11,178 bases of DNA, taken from an uncultured Collinsella sp. Its GTDB lineage: Bacteria; Actinomycetota; Coriobacteriia; Coriobacteriales; Coriobacteriaceae. Below the pieces are notes generated by a model. That model did not search any database. It saw nothing but the letters and a program-made list of their open reading frames with translations, and was not told where the DNA came from. Numbering within the stretch: position 1 is the stretch's first letter; every line of letters starts with the position of its first letter. This document shows positions 7,036 to 11,178 of the stretch, one piece after another. The position numbers and the translations under genes are program-made. Location of the stretch: positions 1-11,178 of the forward strand of contig CABUCQ010000061.1 of assembly GCA_902490095.1 (NCBI GenBank), read 5' to 3'.

Positions 7036-8337
7036 ATGGACCAGGCGCAGACGAGTGACGACGCTCCCCTGCTCACGCACAGCACTCCCCAATCGGAGCA
7101 AACCACGCTCCTGGCTCAGCAAAAACCTCTCGTGACCATCGTGCACGCCTCCGTTGGCTCGGGCCACAAGGCCGCCGCAAATGCGATTGCGCAGGCATTC
7201 GACCTCATCCGCGGCACCAATGGCATCCCCGAGGATATTGAGATTGAAGTGCTCGATATCCTTGATTTTGGACGTATTAAATTCGACGGCAATAAGACCG
7301 CGGCTTCTTTTACGGGAGCCACACGCCCCATTTACGACCTGACCTGGCGATATACACTTACGGGACATCTTCTCTGGGGTGGCGGAACGGCATGGTCGCG
7401 AATTATGTTCCCCGCCTTCAACGAATATATTCGTAGCCGCAGGCCCATAGCCGTGGTTGCAACGCACATCACGGCAGCCAATGTTGCCGTGGGCGCCCGC
7501 GTCATTACGGGCATCGACTATCCCGTCATTTGCGTACCGACCGATTACGAGGTCGAGGGTTGGTGGCCCCATAAGGACACCGACCTATTCTGCGTGGCAA
7601 ACGAGTTTATGGCCGAAACGCTGCGCCCGCGCAAGGTTCCCGAGTCAAAGATCCGCATAACGGGCATTCCCATTCGTGCCGGTTTCGATTCAGATTACAA
7701 ACGCGAAGATGAGCTGAGCAAGTTCAATCTCCCCATAGACAAAACCGTCGTATTGGTGATGGCCGGCGCCAGTTTGCCCCAACCATACGTGCGTTTCCGT
7801 GCCGCGATGGACCACACGCTCCCCTTCTTACGCAGCTTTGAGGACATGCACTTTGTCTTTTTACCGGGCAAGGATAAGGAATACGCCAACCGACTCAAAA
7901 CGCTCTTCGACGCCATGAAGCTCGACAACGTGACGGTACTGGACTACGTAGATGACATGGCGGCCCTCATGCACGGCTGCGACCTGGCAATCCTCAAATC
8001 GGGCGGGCTCACCGTCACCGAGTGCCTGTGCGCGCATCTGCCGATGATCCTACTGGGCAAATCATACGGTCAGGAAAAGGCCAACACCACGATGCTCACC
8101 GGCATGGGCGCCAGCATGCATGTCACCACCGCACGAGAACTCATCGTAACCCTACGTCACTTGCACGACCATCCCGAATCACTCAAAGCCCTACTCATCA
8201 ACGGCGAAGTACTACGCCGCCCTCACGCTGCCAAAGACATCGCCATCGCAACCATGGAGCTCGTAGGCAAGCCCCAAAAGCGCAAACGAGCCTTCTGCCG
8301 CTTCTACTGGGGCGGAAAGCCCGCGCATATCCGCTAG
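7036..8337 (+). CDS. MGDG-synthase/UgtP-like glycolipid glycosyltransferase
   Basis: Likely membrane-associated GT28-type glycosyltransferase of 433 aa that adds a sugar from a UDP-sugar to diacylglycerol or a similar lipid. The N-terminal acceptor domain has A-S-V-G-S-G-H-K-A-A-A (38-48), the glycine-rich GSGH signature of MGDG synthases and UgtP. The V-P-T-D-Y...W-W-P-H segment near 172-182 also fits. The C-terminal donor site has K321-S-G-G-L-T-V-T-E329 and Q346-E-K-A-N-T351, matching the family's K-x-GG-x-T-x-x-E and QE-x-x-N motifs. There is no signal peptide. The first 30 residues look disordered. The start at ATG 7036 follows AAGGGGAG by 6 nt; the longer frame from 6997 lacks a ribosome site. 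Anionic and glycolipid synthesis in the same window (pgsA) may be chance. The sugar and acceptor are not known. Confidence 0.87.
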   Translation: MDQAQTSDDAPLLTHSTPQSEQTTLLAQQKPLVTIVHASVGSGHKAAANAIAQAFDLIRGTNGIPEDIEIEVLDILDFGRIKFDGNKTAASFTGATRPIYDLTWRYTLTGHLLWGGGTAWSRIMFPAFNEYIRSRRPIAVVATHITAANVAVGARVITGIDYPVICVPTDYEVEGWWPHKDTDLFCVANEFMAETLRPRKVPESKIRITGIPIRAGFDSDYKREDELSKFNLPIDKTVVLVMAGASLPQPYVRFRAAMDHTLPFLRSFEDMHFVFLPGKDKEYANRLKTLFDAMKLDNVTVLDYVDDMAALMHGCDLAILKSGGLTVTECLCAHLPMILLGKSYGQEKANTTMLTGMGASMHVTTARELIVTLRHLHDHPESLKALLINGEVLRRPHAAKDIAIATMELVGKPQKRKRAFCRFYWGGKPAHIR

Positions 8338-8363
8338 TCGAATGTCCGCCGCTCTGCCGGAGC

Positions 8364-8409
8364 CGCCCTTATATCATTCCATGCTCAAACATTCTCGCTT
8401 CGCAGGGCG
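8364..8409 (+). repeat. Half-copy of the palindromic element
   Basis: Positions 8371-8403 are identical over 33 bp to 8439-8471, the left half of the first full element. The right half is absent. It is flanked by CGCCCT (8364-8369) and AGGGCG (8404-8409), which are complementary over 6 bp. This may be a deletion product that still folds, or chance. Confidence 0.7.
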
Positions 8410-8422
8410 CACTAATCCCACC

Positions 8423-8521
8423 CGTCCGGGACTCACCCATATCATTCCATGCTCAAACATTCTCGCTTCGCTGCGCTCGCTGCGAAACTGCGCGTGGAAC
8501 GATATGGGTGAGTCCCGGACG
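8423..8521 (+). repeat. Palindromic element A
   Basis: A hairpin of 99 nt. The outer stem is perfect over 21 bp: C8423 with G8521, then GTCCGGGACTCACCCATATC (8424-8443) with 8501-8520. After one A-C mismatch (8444/8500) the stem continues for eight more pairs to 8452/8492. The inner part (8454-8490) holds TTCGC/GCGAA and GCTGCGCTCGC-like sequence. The core matches element B in the opposite orientation, while the outer stem differs. No T-run follows and no target-site duplication is visible. Confidence 0.85.
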
Positions 8522-8561
8522 AGAGGCTTCCTGCTTGAAAACAAATTGCAATCCGACTAGA

Positions 8562-8604
8562 AAGCTGGTGCGACAAAGGAGAAACTCCCTTGTCGCACCG
8601 GCTT
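8562..8604. repeat. Strong hairpin between the two palindromic elements
   Basis: A stem of about 19 pairs runs from AAGC (8562-8565) through GGTGCGACAA (8567-8576) with one mismatch and one G-U, closing on an AAA loop at 8582-8584. The 3' arm is 8585-8604. It shares the GCGACAAAGG theme with other terminator stems in the window. No T-run follows on either strand, so a terminator role for the converging genes is possible but unproven. Confidence 0.7.
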
Positions 8605-8668
8605 ACAAATCGATTAATGCTATCAGCTTCAAGCGAAGAGGCACGGTAGTTACAAGCATGCAAACGTA

Positions 8669-8772
8669 GCTCACCCGTGGGAGGGCCCTATATATCGTCC
8701 CACGCGCAGTTTCGCAGCGCAGCGAGAATGTTTGAGCATGGGATGATATATAGGGTCCTCCCACGGGTGAGC
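8669..8772 (-). repeat. Palindromic element B
   Basis: A hairpin of 104 nt. The outer arm 8669-8696 pairs with 8745-8772 over 28 positions with a single G-T wobble (8685/8756). A second wobble at 8697/8744 is followed by five more pairs. The core (8697-8744), read on the - strand, matches element A from ATCAT-CCATGCTCAAACATTCTCGCT to CTGCGAAACTGCGCGTGG, but lacks 8 nt of the A loop. It lies 12 nt beyond the dut stop codon and could act on dut mRNA 3' ends. Confidence 0.85.
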
Positions 8773-8784
8773 GGACGGAAGCAA

Positions 8785-9228
8785 CTAGGCGACGCCGGAG
8801 GAGCCGAAGCCTCCGTTGCCTCGGTCGGTTTCGTCTAGTTCTTGTACTTCTACGAGGATGACCGTGGGGACTTCTTGGATGACGAGTTGGGCTATGCGGT
8901 CGCCTTTGTTGATTTGGATGTTGTTGGAGGGATCCAGGTTGATGAGGATAACCTTGAGTTCTCCTCGGTAGTGGGCGTCGATGAGGCCCGGCGTGTTGAC
9001 TATAGACAAGCCCTGCTTGATGGCCAAGCCGCTGCGGGGCTGAACGAAGCCGGCGTAGCCATCGGGCAGGGCGATGGCCAGCCCCGTAGAGACCAGACGG
9101 CGTTCGAAGGGCTTCAGGACGCAGTCCTCGTTGGAGCGCAAATCCAAGCCGGCATCGGTGGGATGGGCGTATTTGGGAAGCTCGACGGTGGGGTCGAGAC
9201 GCTTTATGTTGACGGTAATGTTGGACAT
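8785..9228 (-). CDS. dut: dUTP diphosphatase
   Basis: Cytosolic homotrimeric enzyme that hydrolyses dUTP to dUMP and pyrophosphate, which keeps uracil out of DNA and supplies dTMP synthesis. All five family motifs are present in 147 aa: I DAGLDLR (25-31), II PRSGLA (64-69), III GLIDAHYRGEL (81-91, catalytic D84), IV GDRIAQLV (109-116) and V RGNGGFGSSG (136-145) with the C-terminal Phe that closes over the substrate. Length is typical. The start at 9228 is preceded by AAGGTGAT, which overlaps the end of nrdR; only 4 nt separate the nrdR stop and this ATG. The two are therefore one operon, probably translationally coupled. Confidence 0.96.
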   Translation of the reverse strand: MSNITVNIKRLDPTVELPKYAHPTDAGLDLRSNEDCVLKPFERRLVSTGLAIALPDGYAGFVQPRSGLAIKQGLSIVNTPGLIDAHYRGELKVILINLDPSNNIQINKGDRIAQLVIQEVPTVILVEVQELDETDRGNGGFGSSGVA

Positions 9229-9232
9229 GGAA

Positions 9233-9676
9233 TCACCTTAGCTTGTCGAGCTCTTGCAGAAATTCATCGACGTCTTTGAAATCGCGGTAGACCGAGGCAA
9301 AACGGATGTACGCAACCTTGTCGATCTTGGCCAAGCGCTTGAGCACCATGTCACCCAACTCATGGGACGTGACGGCCGTCAGCGTGCGAGAGCGAAGCTC
9401 GACCTCGATGTCATCGATAATCTCATTGAGCTTCTTAGTGTCGATATCGCGCTTGATGGTGGCGCGCATCAAGCCGACAAGAAGCTTATTGCGATCGAAC
9501 CGCTGCTTAGTTCCATCTGACTTAATGACCTCGATAGGGTCCTCGCATCGCTCAAACGTTGTAAAGCGGTAGTTACACGAGCAACATTCGCGACGGCGCT
9601 TAATGGTGTTATTTGACTCCTGCATACGGGAATCAACGACGCGGGTATGTGCCTTGCCGCATTTAGGACAGCGCAT
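9233..9676 (-). CDS. nrdR: Transcriptional repressor NrdR
   Basis: ATP/dATP-sensing repressor of ribonucleotide reductase genes, 147 aa as usual for the family. The N-terminal zinc ribbon has C3-P-K-C6 and C31-x2-C34 in the typical RRREC-x2-C-x2-RFTT setting, with V-V-D-S-R between them. An ATP-cone domain fills about 49-139 (V-I-K-S-D-G-T...F-D-R-N-K-L near its start). The start at 9676 is preceded by GAGGAGG. It is followed by dut and preceded on the same strand by the LysM gene, 51 nt away. No ribonucleotide reductase gene lies in the window. The start codon lies inside an inverted repeat, described separately. Confidence 0.96.
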   Translation of the reverse strand: MRCPKCGKAHTRVVDSRMQESNNTIKRRRECCSCNYRFTTFERCEDPIEVIKSDGTKQRFDRNKLLVGLMRATIKRDIDTKKLNEIIDDIEVELRSRTLTAVTSHELGDMVLKRLAKIDKVAYIRFASVYRDFKDVDEFLQELDKLR

Positions 9677-9713
9677 GGTACCTCCTCTAAAACGATTACA
9701 AGGGTACCATGCG
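9672..9713 (-). promoter_or_regulatory. Inverted repeat over the nrdR start codon
   Basis: CGCATGGTACC (9672-9682 on +) and its exact reverse complement GGTACCATGCG (9703-9713) form an 11-bp perfect dyad with a 20-nt spacer. On the nrdR mRNA the 3' arm contains the ATG and the end of the GAGGAGG ribosome site, so folding would hide the start. If transcription begins inside the spacer (a TGTAAT -10 is possible there), the dyad would instead be a DNA operator. Confidence 0.6.
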
Positions 9714-9727
9714 ACAGTACTGAAATC

Positions 9728-10180
9728 TTAGGAACGTGCGGGAACTTTAAGATGCGCACCGGCATCGAGCGAGCCATGCTCCAGGTGATTGACGTTGCGG
9801 ATCATATCAGAGGTCTCCTGTGTGGAAAGACCCTCAATCGGATGCTCCTGGGCAAGCGACCACAAGGAATCGCCAGGCTGAACACGGACTGTCTCGTAGG
9901 TAACGTTGGATACCGACTCGGCATATGCGGCGTGACGAGCGCTGAAAATCGAGGTGGCAAGTACAAAGAAGAGCGTGAGCGCAACGGCAAGAGCGACAAT
10001 CGTCGAGGCCTTCAGGGCAGCGGGGGCCGAAGCCGTGGTGACGCGCTGGCTGCGGGAGGGCTTACCAGGCAGTGTTTGGAAACCAGATCGGCCGCCTTTG
10101 ACAACCGTAAAAACCGGCGCTGCAGGCGTCTCGAGCTTAAGGGCGAGGTTTCCCTGGACCATATCAGTTGCATTCATCAT
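9728..10180 (-). CDS. LysM membrane protein, likely SOS cell-division inhibitor (ChiZ/DivS/YneA type)
   Basis: Membrane-anchored protein of 150 aa. A cytoplasmic N-terminal segment of about 57 residues is followed by one transmembrane helix (about 59-79) and an A-Y-A segment, then an outward LysM peptidoglycan-binding domain (about 95-147) starting Y-E-T-V-R-V-Q-P-G-D-S-L-W-S-L-A. No enzyme domain is seen. The gene is divergent from lexA, with LexA boxes between, and nrdR follows it. The same order holds in mycobacteria (lexA, Rv2719c, nrdR). Divergent lexA partners in Corynebacterium (divS) and Bacillus (yneA) block division after DNA damage. That role is inferred here by position and architecture. 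The second ATG (10177) is better spaced from AGGAG than the first. A promoter TAGACA-18 bp-GATAAA (10242-10213) fits this gene. Confidence 0.85.
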   Translation of the reverse strand: MMNATDMVQGNLALKLETPAAPVFTVVKGGRSGFQTLPGKPSRSQRVTTASAPAALKASTIVALAVALTLFFVLATSIFSARHAAYAESVSNVTYETVRVQPGDSLWSLAQEHPIEGLSTQETSDMIRNVNHLEHGSLDAGAHLKVPARS

Positions 10181-10212
10181 GTTCTCCTCTCGCGTGTTTT
10201 GCTGAGAACAGT

Positions 10213-10242
10213 TTTATCAAGCCGCGCGGACAAAAATGTCTA
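10213..10242 (-). promoter_or_regulatory. Putative promoter of the LysM gene
   Basis: On the - strand TAGACA (10242-10237, five of six to the -35 consensus) and GATAAA (10218-10213) are 18 bp apart. Transcription would start near 10206, about 26 nt before the ATG. LexA box 1 begins 5 bp upstream of the -35, and a half LexA site overlaps the -10. Confidence 0.5.
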
Positions 10243-10247
10243 GCGCG

Positions 10248-10261
10248 AGAACGAATGTTCG
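10248..10261. promoter_or_regulatory. LexA box 1
   Basis: AGAACGAATGTTCG matches the Gram-positive LexA operator CGAAC-N4-GTTCG except for its first base. The inner GAAC-N4-GTTC palindrome is perfect. It lies between the lexA and LysM genes. Confidence 0.85.
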
Positions 10262-10262
10262 G

Positions 10263-10273
10263 TTATTATTATC
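10263..10273 (+). promoter_or_regulatory. Probable -10 region of lexA
   Basis: The AT-rich run TTATTATTATC offers two TATTAT hexamers (10264-10269 and 10267-10272). It sits between LexA boxes 1 and 2, where bound repressor would block RNA polymerase. No good -35 is seen at the right distance. Confidence 0.35.
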
Positions 10274-10275
10274 TT

Positions 10276-10289
10276 CGAACAGTTGTTCC
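10276..10289. promoter_or_regulatory. LexA box 2
   Basis: CGAACAGTTGTTCC matches CGAAC-N4-GTTCG except for its last base. It starts exactly 28 bp after box 1. Confidence 0.85.
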
Positions 10290-10303
10290 TGTCAAGCAAA
10301 ATC

Positions 10304-10317
10304 CGAACATTTGTTTG
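10304..10317. promoter_or_regulatory. LexA box 3
   Basis: CGAACATTTGTTTG keeps the CGAAC half and GTT-TG in the other half. It starts exactly 28 bp after box 2 and lies 23 bp before the lexA start codon. Confidence 0.8.
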
Positions 10318-10340
10318 ACATGGGTAGAGAGGATGCCCTG

Positions 10341-10985
10341 ATGGCTCGCAAAATTACCAAGCGTCAGCAGCAAATTTACGACTTCATCAAGGAATATCAG
10401 CAGGAGAAAGGTTATCCGCCCAGCGTGCGCGAGATGGCTTCTGCCGTGGGCCTTTCCTCTCCCAGCACCGTGCACGCCCATCTATCTGCCCTGGAGGCGC
10501 GCGGGCTACTCAAGCGCGATGCCACCAAACCGCGCGCCCTGGAACTCTTTAACGAGGACGGTTCCTCTGTCTCAATTTCTAAATCTGACGAGCCCACCGC
10601 ACCTCGCGGAACGGTCTCGCTACCGCTCGTTGGTCGCGTCGCGGCTGGGATTCCCATTCTGGCCGAGCAGAATATAGAAGACACTTTTACTATCCCGACC
10701 GAAATCGCCACTGATCAGGGTTCCTTTATCCTTGAGGTGCATGGGAGCTCAATGATCAATGTCGGCATCTTCAATGGCGATTACATCATCGTCCGTGAAC
10801 AAAAGAATGCCATGAACGGCGAAATTGTCGTGGCCATGATTGATGGTTCAGCGACCGTCAAGACATTCTACAAGGAGCAGGGACGCGTACGCCTGCAGCC
10901 AGAGAATGACACCATGGAGCCTATCTATGCAACAAATCCCGTTATCTTGGGCAAAGTCGTCGGCTTGATGCGCCGGTTCTCGTAA
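10341..10985 (+). CDS. lexA: LexA SOS repressor
   Basis: Repressor of the SOS regulon, 214 aa, that cuts itself when RecA filaments form on damaged DNA. The N-terminal winged helix-turn-helix covers about 1-65, with S-V-R-E-M-A-S-A-V-G-L-S-S-P-S-T-V at 28-44. The cleavage bond is A102-G103 (in V-A-A-G-I-P). The catalytic dyad is S137 (G-S-S-M) and K174 (T-V-K-T-F-Y). The start at ATG 10341 follows AGAGAGGA by 7 nt and gives the usual M-A-x-K-x-T-x-R-Q start. Upstream in-frame starts, back to 10236, would read through LexA boxes. Three LexA boxes upstream point to self-repression. The stop codon overlaps the start of the next gene, so the DUF1624 gene may be SOS-linked by co-transcription. Confidence 0.96.
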   Translation: MARKITKRQQQIYDFIKEYQQEKGYPPSVREMASAVGLSSPSTVHAHLSALEARGLLKRDATKPRALELFNEDGSSVSISKSDEPTAPRGTVSLPLVGRVAAGIPILAEQNIEDTFTIPTEIATDQGSFILEVHGSSMINVGIFNGDYIIVREQKNAMNGEIVVAMIDGSATVKTFYKEQGRVRLQPENDTMEPIYATNPVILGKVVGLMRRFS

Positions 10986-11178
10986 TGCAAAAACGCATCA
11001 CCATCTTTGATACCGTCCGCGGGTTTACGATGATTTCAATGGCAGGTTTTCACGCTTGCTACGATCTCGCCTACCTGTACGACTGGGATATGCCCTGGTT
11101 TACCCAGACCGTCTTTCAAGACATCTGGCGCGCCAGCATCAGCTGGGTATTTTTGTTTATCGCGGGTTGGATGTGCAC
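10985..11178 (+). CDS. DUF1624 (HGSNAT-like) acyltransferase-family membrane protein, 3' truncated
   Basis: The first 64 codons of a gene cut by the window edge. ATG 10985 overlaps the lexA stop as TAATG, which suggests translational coupling. The protein starts with a basic tip, then I-F-D-T-V-R-G-F-T-M and a membrane-like stretch with H-A-C-Y-D-L, then a second hydrophobic segment near residue 53. The D-x2-RG, M...H and DL pattern is typical of the heparan-alpha-glucosaminide N-acetyltransferase catalytic family (DUF1624), multi-pass proteins thought to move acyl groups across membranes. The substrate in bacteria is not known. Only the N-terminus is seen, so the call rests on a short match. 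Confidence 0.7.
   Translation, partial: MQKRITIFDTVRGFTMISMAGFHACYDLAYLYDWDMPWFTQTVFQDIWRASISWVFLFIAGWMC

Larger units (their letters stand above)
8338..8784. other. Gene-free stretch filled with palindromic elements
   Basis: This 447-bp gap between convergent genes has no supported gene. It holds a half-copy and two full copies of a palindromic repeat plus an unrelated hairpin, listed separately. Short open frames across it (for example 8342-8560 and 8442-8663) have no ribosome site and encode the repeats, so they are spurious. The pieces between the hairpins (8522-8561 and 8605-8668) show nothing I recognise, apart from a small CTTC-AAGC-GAAG hairpin near 8627. Confidence 0.75.

Noticed and set aside
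8371..8471. Two identical 33-bp direct repeats with a 35-bp spacer, like a minimal CRISPR
   Set aside because: Only two copies exist, the spacer includes half of a palindrome, the repeats are arms of a larger hairpin, and there is no cas gene or leader.
8342..8560. 72-aa open frame
   Set aside because: It has no ribosome site and translates through the half-copy and element A.
10315..10320. Perfect TTGACA upstream of lexA
   Set aside because: A -10 at the right distance would overlap the start codon, and none is there. The bases also belong partly to LexA box 3.

Overview
The window looks like chromosome of a high-GC gut actinobacterium of the class Coriobacteriia, most likely Collinsella or a close relative. 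This is judged from codon usage, from the gene order and from the protein types. No rRNA or marker gene is present to prove it. There is no plasmid, phage or transposase gene. Ten complete genes, a further complete small LysM gene and one 3'-truncated gene fill almost all of the sequence.

Left part (287-4171, all +): a CDP-alcohol phosphatidyltransferase (PgsA-like), a small FHA protein of the GarA/OdhI type, a MerR-family regulator of the Rv1828 type, adenine phosphoribosyltransferase (apt) and a secreted coiled-coil NlpC/P60 peptidoglycan hydrolase. A strong terminator follows. The order pgsA, FHA, MerR resembles a condensed version of the mycobacterial pgsA2 - gcvH - garA - Rv1828 block. 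The FHA protein keeps the N-terminal phospho-threonine motif seen in GarA.

Middle part (4185-8337): a DegV-family lipid-binding protein (+) sits downstream of a 14-bp perfect hairpin and a second dyad. It converges, through a bidirectional terminator, on a DUF1836 gene (-). Next comes thioredoxin reductase trxB (-) with its own terminator. A divergent MGDG-synthase/UgtP-like glycolipid glycosyltransferase (+) follows.

Intergenic 8338-8784: this gene-free stretch holds the most unusual sequence in the window. Two long palindromic elements (about 99 and 104 nt) share a conserved core, lie in opposite orientations and have different but fully self-complementary outer stems. A half-copy and an unrelated strong hairpin lie beside them. 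They look like a REP/BIME- or MITE-like dispersed palindrome family.

Right part (8785-11178): dut and nrdR (-) form a tight pair. Upstream of them is a LysM membrane protein gene (-), divergent from lexA (+). The divergent region holds three LexA boxes at an exact 28-bp period. The lexA / LysM / nrdR order matches mycobacteria (Rv2720/Rv2719c/Rv2718c), which marks the LysM protein as a likely SOS cell-division inhibitor of the ChiZ/DivS/YneA kind. Together these genes link the DNA-damage response, division arrest and dNTP supply. A truncated DUF1624 (HGSNAT-like) membrane protein gene overlaps the lexA stop codon.
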